Source of the DNA: Actinomycetota bacterium
GTDB taxonomy: Bacteria > Actinomycetota > Actinomycetes > S36-B12 > UBA10799
Assembly (NCBI GenBank): GCA_963169225.1
Contig: CAUJDH010000055.1
Span: 1 to 37,194, forward strand
Direction: 5' to 3'
Length of the DNA stretch: 37,194 nucleotides
The position numbers and the translations under genes were made by a program. This document shows, piece after piece, positions 16,284 through 25,795 of this stretch (position 1 is its first letter; every line of letters begins with the position of its first letter). The notes under the pieces were generated by a model, which saw nothing but the letters and a program-made list of their open reading frames with translations, did not search any database and was not told the origin of the DNA.

Positions 16284-17930
16284 CTACAGACCCGCTTCGA
16301 GCTTCTCAGCCTTGTCGGCCGAACCTCCAGGTGCAAAGTACTGGTCGTATCGATACTGCGCATACTTGCCGAAGAGGAGTTCGGCGGCTTCTTGGATTCC
16401 CTCTGCGTTAGCAATATCCTCACGCCTAAGCACCAGCGCAATCTTGGATCGGCGCCTAAGGAAGTCGTCGAACTTGGTGATCATCTCCGTACGAGCCGCA
16501 TAATAAAGCTCACATCGCACATACTCGGCACCTTCGATAACTTCATCTGCCATTGCCGGATCTTCACGGATCTCTTCTAGCATGGCGAAGGCACGCAGGC
16601 CATAACGTCGCCAGAGCCTGGTCGAGAGGGATTCGTAGTCATTAGACGGAATGTCGTCAAGACCCATATGACGAGCCTGACGGAAGAACTCCTCGCGCGT
16701 TCCCTCAGAGGGCTCGCCGTACCAATCATGGTTCTCTTTATCGAGCGAGATCCCCAAGGTGCGCACAATGTCGCAGATCTCTTGACCAACATTGACACAG
16801 TCAGTGATCTTGCCACCATAGATCGTCACGTACTTCTGCTCTTGATTGACTTCGACGGCATGCTTTCGCGATAGCTTGGTCCAGTCAGTTTCGTCTTCGT
16901 CATCGCCAGATGCATCAACAACGAGCGGACGCACTCCACAGCGTGTGGAGATCACATCGTCGGGCGTGAGCGGCTTCTCGAGAGCTAGCCGTTCGTTGAT
17001 TTGTTCGAGCAGGAAGTCCCGATCCTCTGCAGTCACTTGCGTTACCGGATCATCGACCCGCTCATCGGTCGTTCCGATCACACTCCGTGGCCCCATTGGA
17101 ATTACATAGAACAAGCGCTGCGTGTCATCGAAGAAGGCGAGCACGCGCTTCTCTTTGGTCAGCTGCGGAACGATCAGGTGGATTCCCTTGGAGAACACGA
17201 TGCGATGGTTTGACTTGATGCCGACTTTCTCGTTGAGTGAGTCGACAAAGGGACCAGCAGCATTGATTACAACTTTAGCTTTGGCGGTGAATTCCTCTTC
17301 TTGGTCCGTGTCTTTAAGCGATAGATGCCACAGCCCATCCTCACGTTTGGCATCGTAAAAGCGTACATAGTTGACGCAAGCAGCTCCGAAGTTGAGAGCT
17401 GTGCGAACAAAGCTGAATACAAAGCGTGAATCATTGTCAATCACGTAAGCATCAGAGTATTCGATACCTCCGATCACATTGGTGTCGTCAATGATTGGCT
17501 CCGCAGCCTTGATCTTCTTCTTGCTCAGAACTTTGGGTCGCTTAGTGAAGAAGTTGCCAATCGTCCAATAGGCATTGGCGCCGAGCCCAGCAAACCACGG
17601 CTTGTACGGGCTGTTTTTGTCGAGCGCAGACAAGAACCGAATTTCGCGCAAGTTCTCGGGGTAAGCCTTGATCAGTTGGTTGCGTGATTTACACAAATGC
17701 CGCACCAACGAAATTTCGTAGTTTTCGAGGTATTTGAAGCCACCCCATACCAAGTTCGACGACTGCATCGAGGTGAAACCCGCGAAGTCGCCGCGATCAA
17801 CCAGTGCCACCTTGGCTCCCCGTGCCGCGAGAGCAGCGGCAGACACGGCACCGTTGATTCCACCGCCAATGATCAAGACGTCGAAAGTCTCGGACTTGAG
17901 CCGGTCAATGTTTGTGGAGCGCAGACTCAT
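16284..17930 (-). CDS. glpD: FAD-dependent glycerol-3-phosphate dehydrogenase
   Basis: This 548-residue flavoprotein oxidises sn-glycerol 3-phosphate to dihydroxyacetone phosphate at the membrane. The N-terminal Rossmann FAD motif is VLIIGGGINGAVSAAALAARG, followed by LVDRGDFAGFTS. The C-terminal helical domain (from about 390) is present and the length fits the family. One motif is atypical: SSNLVWGGFKYLE replaces the usual S(T/K)LxHGGLRYLE, so Trp stands where His is common; GTTDERVDDP and the YGGKITD region are conserved. The start overlaps the stop of the upstream membrane-anchored gene (ATGA, 17930-17927). It links to glycerol release by the lipases and to acylglycerol synthesis elsewhere in the window. 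Confidence 0.88.
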   Translation of the reverse strand: MSLRSTNIDRLKSETFDVLIIGGGINGAVSAAALAARGAKVALVDRGDFAGFTSMQSSNLVWGGFKYLENYEISLVRHLCKSRNQLIKAYPENLREIRFLSALDKNSPYKPWFAGLGANAYWTIGNFFTKRPKVLSKKKIKAAEPIIDDTNVIGGIEYSDAYVIDNDSRFVFSFVRTALNFGAACVNYVRFYDAKREDGLWHLSLKDTDQEEEFTAKAKVVINAAGPFVDSLNEKVGIKSNHRIVFSKGIHLIVPQLTKEKRVLAFFDDTQRLFYVIPMGPRSVIGTTDERVDDPVTQVTAEDRDFLLEQINERLALEKPLTPDDVISTRCGVRPLVVDASGDDEDETDWTKLSRKHAVEVNQEQKYVTIYGGKITDCVNVGQEICDIVRTLGISLDKENHDWYGEPSEGTREEFFRQARHMGLDDIPSNDYESLSTRLWRRYGLRAFAMLEEIREDPAMADEVIEGAEYVRCELYYAARTEMITKFDDFLRRRSKIALVLRREDIANAEGIQEAAELLFGKYAQYRYDQYFAPGGSADKAEKLEAGL

Positions 17931-18409
17931 GCGTGCAAATCACCCTTCGCTTGTTCGATAGCAGCGACCCATTGAGTGGGGTCATCCACGGACCAAGCAA
18001 TAGTCTTCTGGCTTTGACCCTGGTTAGTCCAGTTGACCACCAGAACCGGGTTAGGACGACGAACCTTCTTGGCCAGAATTTCGACCGATTTGAGCACTTC
18101 CACCGAGTCGATCGACGCCAGCGGGATGATGACAGAGCCTTGGCTTTGACCGTGACCAAACACAAGCGCCTGGTCGGTTAGCCCTAGGGCACCAATACCT
18201 TTGAGGTGAAGCCGTTCTGGGTCGCTGATGCCCTCACAGTTGGCAGGTGCCGAACGTAGGGGCTCACGTCCGTGCAGTTCTTGACCCAATACGAGCGACC
18301 CAGTCTCGACTCGACCCATGACCCGTGGACGCACCACAAAGTAGACGAAACAGATCGACAAAACCGCGGTGATGAAGATGACACCGAGGATCAACCATAA
18401 AACTGACAT
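17927..18409 (-). CDS. Membrane-anchored protein of unknown function (DUF2550-like)
   Basis: This is a 160-residue protein with one N-terminal membrane helix (VLWLILGVIFITAVLSICFV) followed by a cytoplasmic beta-rich domain with alternating hydrophobic strands (ALGLTDQALVFG, VIIPLASIDSVEVLKS). It looks like a small PH-like domain and resembles the DUF2550 family of actinobacterial single-pass proteins. ATG 18409 is used because it places the helix at the N-terminus; a start at 18457 would run across the divergent pepN start. GAAACT lies six bases before it, a weak leaderless-type -10. Translation is coupled to glpD by an ATGA overlap. Function is unknown. Confidence 0.7.
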   Translation of the reverse strand: MSVLWLILGVIFITAVLSICFVYFVVRPRVMGRVETGSLVLGQELHGREPLRSAPANCEGISDPERLHLKGIGALGLTDQALVFGHGQSQGSVIIPLASIDSVEVLKSVEILAKKVRRPNPVLVVNWTNQGQSQKTIAWSVDDPTQWVAAIEQAKGDLHA

Positions 18410-18474
18410 AGTGCCAGTTTCGCAGGCGTATGAATCAGCCTCAACGACGCGGGTCAATGTGCCAAGATGGGCGC

Positions 18475-21087
18475 ATGATTCCAGCAGCTAGCGATACCGC
18501 AGATTCCCCAACAAGTGCCGAACTCGAAAACCTCAATCGTGCTGAATGCGCCCAGCGACGAGCGGTGATCGGATCCGTGAATTACACCGTCGACTTGGAC
18601 TTGTCGCTAGTGGGAGGTCCCGACGCCTCTCCAACGTTCGGTTCAACCACTTTGGTCGAATTTGAAGCTACCGAAGGCGCTTCAACCTGGATCGATTTGA
18701 TCGCACCGACAGTCCACTCGATAGAACTCAACGGTCAGCAACTTGACCCGTCTGAAGTATTCAATGGCGCGCGAATTCAGTTGGACAATCTACAGGAACG
18801 TAACTCGCTAACAGTTGTAGCTGATTGTCTGTATATGCGTTCAGGTGAAGGCCTACATAGGTTCGTGGATCCTGTCGATGACGAAACCTACCTCTACACC
18901 CAGTTTGAAGTAGCCGATTCCCGCCGCATGTACACCTGCTTCGAGCAACCCAGCCTCAAGGCCACCTTCCAACTCAGCGTAAACGCCCCCTCTCACTGGG
19001 AGGTTGTGTCCAACAGCCCGACTCCTGAAGCCGTCAAAATCGACGATGCGATTTCGCGCTGGGAGTTCGAACGCTCAGCACTCATGTCGACCTACATCAC
19101 CGCACTAGTAGCAGGGCCCTATCACGTAGTGCGTGACGAATATGTCGGCCCGCATGGCACCTACCCACTGGGAATCTTCTGCCGCAAGTCTCTGGCGGAC
19201 CATCTGGACGCGGATGACATATTTGAGCTCACCAAACAAGGCTTCGAGTTTTACGAGAAGACTTTTGACATGCCGTATAGCTTCGGCAAATATGACCAAC
19301 TGTTCGTTCCGGAGTTCAATGCGGGAGCTATGGAGAACGCCGGCTGTGTCACGTTCCTTGAGGATTATGTATTCCGCTCCCGCGTGACCGATGCGGCTTA
19401 CGAGCAACGTGCCAATACGATCTTACACGAGCTCGCTCATATGTGGTTTGGCAATCTGGTCACGATGGAATGGTGGGACGATCTATGGCTCAATGAGTCG
19501 TTCGCCGAGTGGGCCTCGCATTACGCCAACGCCGAGGCAACTCGCTACAAGGACGCTTGGACCACCTTCCAAAACCAGCGAAAGGCCTGGGCCTACCGAC
19601 AAGATCAGCTTCCTTCGACCCACCCAATTGCAGCAGACATGTCAGATCTCGAAGCTGTACGAGTCAACTTCGATGGCATCACCTACGCCAAAGGTGCTTC
19701 TGCGCTTCGACAACTCGTGGCCTGGGTCGGCGAAGAACAGTTCTGCGAGGGAATCAAGGCCTACTTCAAAAAGCACGCATGGGGGAATACTGAGCTAAGC
19801 GACTTACTCGACGCTCTTGAGGAGTCCTCTGGTCGTGAGCTTCGGTCGTGGTCTAAGCAGTGGCTCGAGACGACGGGTGTCAACACCGTGACCCCTGAAG
19901 TCTTGATTGCCGAAGATGGAACCTACAGCCATGTCGCGCTACTTCAGACTCCCCCAACTGCACCCGATGGAGTTGACCAGCTGTTACGCGATCACCGGAT
20001 TGGCGTTGGGCTCTACAACCGCTCGGGCAATACATTGAAGCGCAACGTTCGTGCCGAAGTTGATCTTGTCGGAGACTCTGTCGGCTTGGACGAGCTCGAC
20101 GGTTTGCCACGGGCCGAGATCCTACTGCCCAATGACGGCGACCTCACTTTCGCCAAGATTCGGTTGGACGATCATAGTGCTGCCAATGCCGTGGCATCGG
20201 CCCACGAGGTCGACGATTCACTCGCACGTGCCTTACTGTGGGGCGCCGCATGGGACATGACCAGAGACGCTGAGATGCCAACCCGTGAATTCTTAACCAT
20301 GGTGACGCGTGGAGTGGCAACTGAACCGGATGTGGGCGTGGTCCAACAAGTCTTGCGCCAACTCCATCTGGCGATCGACTTATATGCCGATCCGCACAAG
20401 CGCGATTTGTACCAAGAGTCAGTGGCGGAATCGATGTACGAATTGCTCGCGACTGCTGAACCTGGCAGCGATCACCAGCTTGCCTTCGCACGTGCATTTG
20501 TTGGATACGCAAGCACCGAACTCCAACTCACGAACGTCGAAGAACTCTTGAACGGTTCGACGACCTTTACCGGACTCACGATCGACACTGACCTACGTTG
20601 GAGTATTTTGGCCCGCCTGGTTCAGACCGCCCGAGCTGGAACAAGCGAGATCGAAGCAGAGCAAGAACGTGACCAAACCGCGCAAGGAATCAAAGCGGCA
20701 ACCGCTTGTTTCGCATCGATTCCTACCGCCGAGGCTAAGGTAGCCGCTTGGGATACTGCGCTCAACGATCCGGACATTGCTAACCACCTGCTCGCCGCAA
20801 CGATCGACGGAATCAACGTTCCCAGCCAGCGTGAGTTGCTACGACCTCACGTCGATGAGTACTTCGAGAGCATTGACCGAGTGTGGAAGAACCGGACACC
20901 AGAGATGGCGCAACAGGTCGTGGCAGGGCTTTATCCGGTCCTATTGGTTGATGCGGAGACCGTCACTCACACCGAAGCATTCTTGAACCACAACCCAAAT
21001 CTGGCTCCTGGTGCCAAACGTCTCGTCAATGAGGGTTTAGATGCTGTCCTGCGCGCTATGCGCTGCCAGGAACGTGACGCCAGATAG
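18475..21087 (+). CDS. pepN: Aminopeptidase N (M1 family zinc metallopeptidase)
   Basis: This 870-residue M1 peptidase removes N-terminal residues from peptides. From the chosen start, the exopeptidase motif GAMEN is at 284-288, the zinc site HELAH at 318-322 and the third zinc ligand Glu341 (LNESFAEW) follows with the canonical 18-residue spacing. The C-terminal half is the helical ERAP1-like domain. No signal peptide is seen, so it is cytoplasmic. ATG 18475 (MIPAASD) is preferred to 18430 and 18457 because homologues start a short distance before the LNRAECAQRRA region; CAAGAT lies six bases upstream as a weak -10. It is divergent from the 160-residue membrane protein, with only 65 bases between them. 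Confidence 0.93.
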   Translation: MIPAASDTADSPTSAELENLNRAECAQRRAVIGSVNYTVDLDLSLVGGPDASPTFGSTTLVEFEATEGASTWIDLIAPTVHSIELNGQQLDPSEVFNGARIQLDNLQERNSLTVVADCLYMRSGEGLHRFVDPVDDETYLYTQFEVADSRRMYTCFEQPSLKATFQLSVNAPSHWEVVSNSPTPEAVKIDDAISRWEFERSALMSTYITALVAGPYHVVRDEYVGPHGTYPLGIFCRKSLADHLDADDIFELTKQGFEFYEKTFDMPYSFGKYDQLFVPEFNAGAMENAGCVTFLEDYVFRSRVTDAAYEQRANTILHELAHMWFGNLVTMEWWDDLWLNESFAEWASHYANAEATRYKDAWTTFQNQRKAWAYRQDQLPSTHPIAADMSDLEAVRVNFDGITYAKGASALRQLVAWVGEEQFCEGIKAYFKKHAWGNTELSDLLDALEESSGRELRSWSKQWLETTGVNTVTPEVLIAEDGTYSHVALLQTPPTAPDGVDQLLRDHRIGVGLYNRSGNTLKRNVRAEVDLVGDSVGLDELDGLPRAEILLPNDGDLTFAKIRLDDHSAANAVASAHEVDDSLARALLWGAAWDMTRDAEMPTREFLTMVTRGVATEPDVGVVQQVLRQLHLAIDLYADPHKRDLYQESVAESMYELLATAEPGSDHQLAFARAFVGYASTELQLTNVEELLNGSTTFTGLTIDTDLRWSILARLVQTARAGTSEIEAEQERDQTAQGIKAATACFASIPTAEAKVAAWDTALNDPDIANHLLAATIDGINVPSQRELLRPHVDEYFESIDRVWKNRTPEMAQQVVAGLYPVLLVDAETVTHTEAFLNHNPNLAPGAKRLVNEGLDAVLRAMRCQERDAR

Positions 21088-21097
21088 TACGTGCCAA

Positions 21098-21126
21098 ACC
21101 TGAGGACGAGCTACGCGTTCTCAGGT
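21098..21126. terminator. Hairpin between convergent pepN and DUF5130 genes
   Basis: ACCTGAG (21098-21104) and CTCAGGT (21120-21126) pair around a 15-base loop. The stem starts 11 bases after the pepN stop and includes the last codons of the convergent gene. There is no T-tract. It probably serves as a pepN 3' end. Confidence 0.45.
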
Positions 21127-21542
21127 AGGTCCCTGTGAAGAACGTGATTGGGATGGGCGTGATCGGCCATCACTGCGATGCCATCGCGAAGTCCGTTGAT
21201 CAAGTCGCCCACAACAAATCGTGAGGTCATAGCGAGTGCAGCCAACTGGCAGGTACGGTCATCGATCGACTGCTTCGCCTTTGCCCCCACAACAATCTCA
21301 AGTCCGCGTGAATGTGGATCTACCGCAACTAGGACCGAGTCGTCAGCGTGCACAAGCTGTCCATGGAGAGCCAGAGCCGTCTTTCGGTCTTCGGGTAACC
21401 GACCGACGAAGGTTTCAAACTGCACCTTCGCTACTTGCTCAGCTGAACGAATCGTTGAAGCCAAATTTGAGATCTGTGCGGAACTAAAGGGGTCTTGATC
21501 GTTCCAGACACCATCGATCGCATCAGAATTACCATCTAACAC
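21111..21542 (-). CDS. DUF5130 (TPM-like) domain protein
   Basis: This 143-residue soluble protein has the TPM-like pattern: SSAQISNLASTIRSAEQVAKVQFETFVG near the start, SVLVAVDPHSRGLEIVVG in the middle and a helical end. It belongs to the actinobacterial DUF5130 family usually encoded beside pepN. The GTG start at 21542 has an excellent Shine-Dalgarno (GGAGG five bases upstream). It overlaps the stop of the upstream small membrane protein by 14 bases, so the two form an operon. The biochemical function is unknown. Confidence 0.85.
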   Translation of the reverse strand: MLDGNSDAIDGVWNDQDPFSSAQISNLASTIRSAEQVAKVQFETFVGRLPEDRKTALALHGQLVHADDSVLVAVDPHSRGLEIVVGAKAKQSIDDRTCQLAALAMTSRFVVGDLINGLRDGIAVMADHAHPNHVLHRDLPENA

Positions 21543-21813
21543 TGATACCTCCTACGGTGTCGTCTCCTGTCCCAGCATCACTCGACCCGGCGGTCAACTG
21601 AGCCGGTTGCTGGGCGCCATCGAGAGCAGGCACAGCCTTCGATCCACCACCGCCGATAAGTACGGGCTCGTGATCCCACGAGTCACCTGGACGGTAGCGA
21701 CCGGCTCGCGTCCAACCTGGCGCGAGCACGATCAAGGCGATTACAGCGATGATCGCGATCGGAATGCCGATCACGATCAACACAAACTGAACTGCTGTCG
21801 GGTCTTGGTTCAC
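21529..21813 (-). CDS. Small single-pass membrane protein
   Basis: This 94-residue protein has one strongly hydrophobic N-terminal helix (FVLIVIGIPIAIIAVIALIVLA), then a hydrophilic Gly/Pro/Asp-rich tail that includes PGWTRAGRYRPG, a motif I associate with small membrane proteins encoded next to DUF5130 in Actinobacteria. The GTG start is supported by TAGCGT (21825-21820) exactly six bases upstream, indicating a leaderless mRNA. Its stop lies inside the start region of the DUF5130 gene. A role as a membrane partner of that protein is inferred only from the overlap. Confidence 0.8.
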   Translation of the reverse strand: MNQDPTAVQFVLIVIGIPIAIIAVIALIVLAPGWTRAGRYRPGDSWDHEPVLIGGGGSKAVPALDGAQQPAQLTAGSSDAGTGDDTVGGISVRW

Positions 21814-21822
21814 GCGTCTACG

Positions 21823-23976
21823 CTACCAACGCGCCCGACCACTTGCACCAAGAGCAGACAAGATGCGCCCAGTCAGGGGTTGCTCATCAAGCTGCTCAAT
21901 TAATACTGGCTCCCCCTCAGAGTCGAGCAACGGAATTCTCCAGTTGGGATATTCGTCCTTGGTGCCCGGCTGATTCTGAGTTTCGACTTGACCTACCAGA
22001 TCAGGCACAGCAACGGCCATGAGGGCAGACCGTGAACGCGCAGCGAATCGATGCAGGGCAACGAGTATCTCTTGGTTAGAAGCATCCGGCGGAATGAGCG
22101 CTTCAGACTCCAGGAGCGACCGCCACGCTGCAATCTCGCGACTATGTACCTCTTGCTCTTCCTCGAGCGAAGAGGTGAGCAGACCCAAATCGTTGCGTAA
22201 CTGCACATGAGTACCGGCCAGGTAGCCAAGGGTTGGCGGTAGATCGTGCACGGTTACCGCAGTCATAGCATTACGACGCCAGTTCGACGGATGCACTGGC
22301 TGATCACCGTCACGCTCGAACCACAGAATATTGGTTCCGAGGATCCCCTTATTCGCTAAGACTTCTCGCACCCACGGCTCGACGGTACCGAGATCCTCTC
22401 CAACGATTACCGCGCCTGCCCGTTGCGCCTCTAGCACCAGGATGTTGATCAAGGCTTGGTAGTTGTACGAGACATAGGTGCCCTCAGACGCTTTTTCACC
22501 CTCGGGTATCCACCACAACCGGAACATGCCAAGAATGTGATCTATGCGCAATCCACCGGAATTTCGCAGCAGAGTCCGGAGCATATCGCGAAACATCGCG
22601 TAGCCAGTCTGTTCCAGCATGTCCGGGCGAGGTGGCGGTTGGTTCCAATTCTGACCCACTTGATTGAAGCTGTCTGGTGGCGCACCCACCGTGATCCCAC
22701 GCGCGACTACGTCACCGTAGATCCAAGTGTCCGAGCCATAACAATGCACCCCAACAGCTAGGTCGTGCATGATTCCTACCCGCATTCCACCGTGCTTAGC
22801 GGCGGACTGAGCCTCAGACATCTGTTGATCAAGCACCCATTGAACCCACATGTGGAACTGAACTCTAGGTTGCAACCGGTCGAGTTCTTTCTCAACCTCC
22901 GGGCTATGTTGATCTTGCAGCTCGGTAGGCCATTCGTCCCACGCAGCACCGTATTCCTCAGCCAATGCAACCCACGATGCGAAGTCGCGGAGACCAGGAT
23001 TCTCCTGATACGCGTATCGCTCGAACAATGCTTGCCTGGCAGGACTCAGCGGCACCTCGTGGATCAGTTCAAGCGCCGCTAGTTTGGCCTCCCAAACAAG
23101 GTCACGGTCCAATAAGTCGGAAGTCAGATCGCGTTCGCGGGACTCCTTAGCCATTTGCTCCAACTCGGCTTTGTTCGCAGCACTCAAATACTCGTATTCA
23201 AGAATCGCCTCAGGTCGCAAATAGATTGGATTCTGGAACCTTCTCGTGACCGGCAAATAAGGTGAAGGATCGATCGGAGCAACCGGCGCGGCAGCATGCA
23301 AGGGATTGACCAACACAAAGTCTCCCCCGGCCTTGACCGCAGACCACGTTGCGATCTCAGTCAGATCCGCCAAGTCTCCCAAACCCCATGACTCCCTGGA
23401 ACGCAAGGTATAAAGCTGTGCGGCAAGCCCCCAGGCTGGTCGGTTCATGAACGGGTCTGAGGTGTCCAGACGATTAGGCGTCACGATCAATGTGGCACTG
23501 CGGCGACTCTCAGCCGAAGTGTCGCCTCCTGCTCCGACTGTCAGCTTGTGCCAACCGAGCGGCAGATCCTTGGGTAGGTAGCATCGCCGCTTGGCTATGC
23601 GCTGGCGGCCAATCGTTCGGATATCTGCATCTTTGAAGTCCACCCGTACGTCGTGGCGGCGGCCGCCATCCTCGAGATCGATCCAGACAGACGTTTGAGA
23701 ATCCACCGGCAGATAGATGTGAAATATATGATCGTCGCGGACTTGGCTTCGGGTGAGCACGATTGTGGGATCTACCACTCGCGTCCATTGTTGATCTTCT
23801 TGAGCTTTGAGCGACTTCTCGCATGCAGTAGATGTCGAGGCATCGACACCCATGGCCGCGAGCACTGCAACGAGGGTCTTCTTGCCAATCTTCTTGGTAA
23901 TGCCGGCTTGGTCTATATAGCTCGTAGCGACTTGATAACTGCGGGCCAACTGCTCAAGCGAGCGAGAGACACTCAC
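21823..23976 (-). CDS. malQ: 4-alpha-glucanotransferase (amylomaltase)
   Basis: This 717-residue GH77 enzyme transfers alpha-1,4-glucan segments in maltodextrin and glycogen metabolism. The catalytic residues are present: nucleophile Asp479 (GLRIDHILG), acid/base Glu527 (VGEDLGTV) and the stabilising HD pair ending at Asp578 (VTVHDLPPTLGYLAG). The long N-terminal domain is typical of actinobacterial MalQ. The GTG start at 23976 overlaps the TGA of the upstream amidase in a GTGA, with CGGAG five bases before it. A longer TTG start at 24003 is less likely. Coupling to an amidase is unusual, and no other maltodextrin gene is visible. Confidence 0.95.
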   Translation of the reverse strand: MSVSRSLEQLARSYQVATSYIDQAGITKKIGKKTLVAVLAAMGVDASTSTACEKSLKAQEDQQWTRVVDPTIVLTRSQVRDDHIFHIYLPVDSQTSVWIDLEDGGRRHDVRVDFKDADIRTIGRQRIAKRRCYLPKDLPLGWHKLTVGAGGDTSAESRRSATLIVTPNRLDTSDPFMNRPAWGLAAQLYTLRSRESWGLGDLADLTEIATWSAVKAGGDFVLVNPLHAAAPVAPIDPSPYLPVTRRFQNPIYLRPEAILEYEYLSAANKAELEQMAKESRERDLTSDLLDRDLVWEAKLAALELIHEVPLSPARQALFERYAYQENPGLRDFASWVALAEEYGAAWDEWPTELQDQHSPEVEKELDRLQPRVQFHMWVQWVLDQQMSEAQSAAKHGGMRVGIMHDLAVGVHCYGSDTWIYGDVVARGITVGAPPDSFNQVGQNWNQPPPRPDMLEQTGYAMFRDMLRTLLRNSGGLRIDHILGMFRLWWIPEGEKASEGTYVSYNYQALINILVLEAQRAGAVIVGEDLGTVEPWVREVLANKGILGTNILWFERDGDQPVHPSNWRRNAMTAVTVHDLPPTLGYLAGTHVQLRNDLGLLTSSLEEEQEVHSREIAAWRSLLESEALIPPDASNQEILVALHRFAARSRSALMAVAVPDLVGQVETQNQPGTKDEYPNWRIPLLDSEGEPVLIEQLDEQPLTGRILSALGASGRARW

Positions 23977-25394
23977 CACAACTCCGGCTTGCGCTGAGCC
24001 CAAGGATTCGACTGCTCAAGTTGGCTTGCAAGCGAAATAATCGTTTCTTCGTCGAACATCCGTCCCACAAGCTGGATTCCAACAGGCAGATCGCCCTCTG
24101 TCCAGTTCATCGGAACGTTAATAGCCGGCTGCCCCGTTGTGTTGTATGCGGAACAGAACGGCGAATACTTCACTTGGTCCATGAAGTCCTTGGCTGGATC
24201 GTCGTCGTTTCGCAATTGGCCAACCTCAGCTGGCAGGTCGGCGATCGTAGGTGCAACCACTACATCCAAGTCATCGACAGCTGCAACCGAGATTCTTGCC
24301 TGAGTACGGATAGTTCCGAGCGCAGCTGCCAAGTCCGGACCCGCCACCTCTTTGCCACGTCCGCGCAGATACTGGGTAAGCGGGCGCAACTCGCTCTCCA
24401 ACTCAGGCGGAACTGGAATCCCCGCTGCGAGGATCGTCCACATCACTTCGAAGATCGGGAGCAGTCCCTCACCAAATGGCGGTTCCACCTCAACGATGTC
24501 ATGACCAAGGTTCTCTAGCGCTTCAAGCGTGTTAGTGAGTGCCCGCTCGACTTCTTCATGAATGGGCACATCGATAAGCGCGCCACGACGATAGAACCCG
24601 ATCTTAAGGGATCCAGGTTCCCGCTTAGCCGCGTCCAAGAAAGTCCCTTGCTTTGGTAGGTGCGCACCATAAGGATCGCCTGCAAACCGCATAGACATGA
24701 CATCGAGCAATGCCGCGGCGTCGGCAACCGTGCGTGCCAATGGCCCGTTCACCACCAAGTCACCTAAACCATCACCAATCGGGCCGTTACTGACCCGACC
24801 ACGGGAAGGCTTGAGACCGACAAGTCCGGTGACAGCACTTGGGATCCGAATTGATCCTCCCCCATCACTGCCATGCGCGATCGGCGCGAGACCCGTTGAC
24901 ACTGCCGCCGCCGCCCCACCACTGGAGCCGCCGGCTGACCGATGATTGCCCCAAGGTGACTTTGCTGCGGGCGCAACTTCCGGCTCTGTGTAACACGGCA
25001 GACCGAACTCTGGTGTGTTCGTCTTGCCAGTGATCACCATCCCGCCAGCGCGGACGGCGGTCACCACGTTCTCATCCACGGTCGCATCAAGCTTGAAAGC
25101 CTTCGACCCAAACCTGATTGGCATCCCCGCCACCATGGTGAGGTCTTTGATCGGGCATACGACGCCAAAAAGTGGAGCATCCTCAGCCAGAACCTCGCCA
25201 GCTGCCACCTGAGCATCGGCTTCTTTAGCAGCTTGGAAGGCTGATTCGCGGTCGAGGTAAACGAAAGCACCGACCTGGTCATTGAGTCGCTCGGCACGAT
25301 TCAGATAGTGCTCAGTCAGTTCTTGGGCAGAAGTCTCACGACTCTGGATCGCAGCAGCTTGCTCAAGTGCCGTCAGATCATGTAACTCAGACAT
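23973..25394 (-). CDS. Amidase signature family hydrolase
   Basis: This is a 473-residue amidase. The Ser-cisSer-Lys triad is Lys83 (CPIKDL), cis-Ser157 (GGSSGGAA) and nucleophile Ser181 (DGGGSIRIPS), numbered from ATG 25394, with the standard 24-residue spacing and GLVGLKPSRGRV following. ATG 25394 has GAGG six bases upstream; the ATG immediately before it (25397) is too close. It is likely cytoplasmic and acts on an unknown amide. The stop overlaps the malQ start, so the two are co-expressed. It shares only the family core with the amidase at 2335-3693. A GatA role is unlikely without gatB or gatC. Confidence 0.9.
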   Translation of the reverse strand: MSELHDLTALEQAAAIQSRETSAQELTEHYLNRAERLNDQVGAFVYLDRESAFQAAKEADAQVAAGEVLAEDAPLFGVVCPIKDLTMVAGMPIRFGSKAFKLDATVDENVVTAVRAGGMVITGKTNTPEFGLPCYTEPEVAPAAKSPWGNHRSAGGSSGGAAAAVSTGLAPIAHGSDGGGSIRIPSAVTGLVGLKPSRGRVSNGPIGDGLGDLVVNGPLARTVADAAALLDVMSMRFAGDPYGAHLPKQGTFLDAAKREPGSLKIGFYRRGALIDVPIHEEVERALTNTLEALENLGHDIVEVEPPFGEGLLPIFEVMWTILAAGIPVPPELESELRPLTQYLRGRGKEVAGPDLAAALGTIRTQARISVAAVDDLDVVVAPTIADLPAEVGQLRNDDDPAKDFMDQVKYSPFCSAYNTTGQPAINVPMNWTEGDLPVGIQLVGRMFDEETIISLASQLEQSNPWAQRKPELW

Positions 25395-25445
25395 CATTTA
25401 CCTCAAATGGGCCTCAAGCCGGTAGTTCGACGTTCTACAGGATGG

Positions 25446-25724
25446 CTACTTCTGCTGCTTATCAGATTTGCGCTTGCGTGATGCCGCAAACGCGTAACCG
25501 ACAATTGCTCCAATAACGAACATGAGGACCAAAATCGCGATCAGCGAGATATTAACCGTGAAGAACACAAAGTTGATGTTCTGCTCATCCGTATTTAGGA
25601 AGATGATGAACAAGACATAAAGGATCACGAGAGCCAAAAGGCCCACCTTGATGTACTTCGCTGCCGATGCCGAAGAATCTGGCTGCGACGCAGGAACTTG
25701 GTTTTGTGGGGTTTGCTGTGACAT
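25446..25724 (-). CDS. LapA-domain-like small membrane protein
   Basis: This 92-residue protein has a Gln/Pro/Ser-rich N-terminus, then two membrane helices: YIKVGLLALVILYVLFIIFL and ISLIAILVLMFVIGAIVGYA, joined by a short segment with NTDEQNINFVFFTVN. It ends in a basic tail (SRKRKSDKQQK). This two-helix layout with the N-F-V-F-F linker fits the LapA/DUF1049 family. ATG 25724 has AGGAG with proper spacing; a start at 25742 would lack one. The function in actinobacteria is unclear. Confidence 0.8.
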   Translation of the reverse strand: MSQQTPQNQVPASQPDSSASAAKYIKVGLLALVILYVLFIIFLNTDEQNINFVFFTVNISLIAILVLMFVIGAIVGYAFAASRKRKSDKQQK

Positions 25725-25795
25725 ATCGTCTCCTCTGTTCAATCAAATAATGCCGCAGAGGCCGGTGCCATTGCCTGTTGGTTTAGTCTGAAAAC

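Noticed and set aside
2335-25394. Recent duplication of the two amidases (2335-3693 and 23973-25394)
   Set aside because: They share only the family core (GGSSGG, DGGGSIRIP, GLVGLKPSRGR); termini and intervening sequence differ widely.
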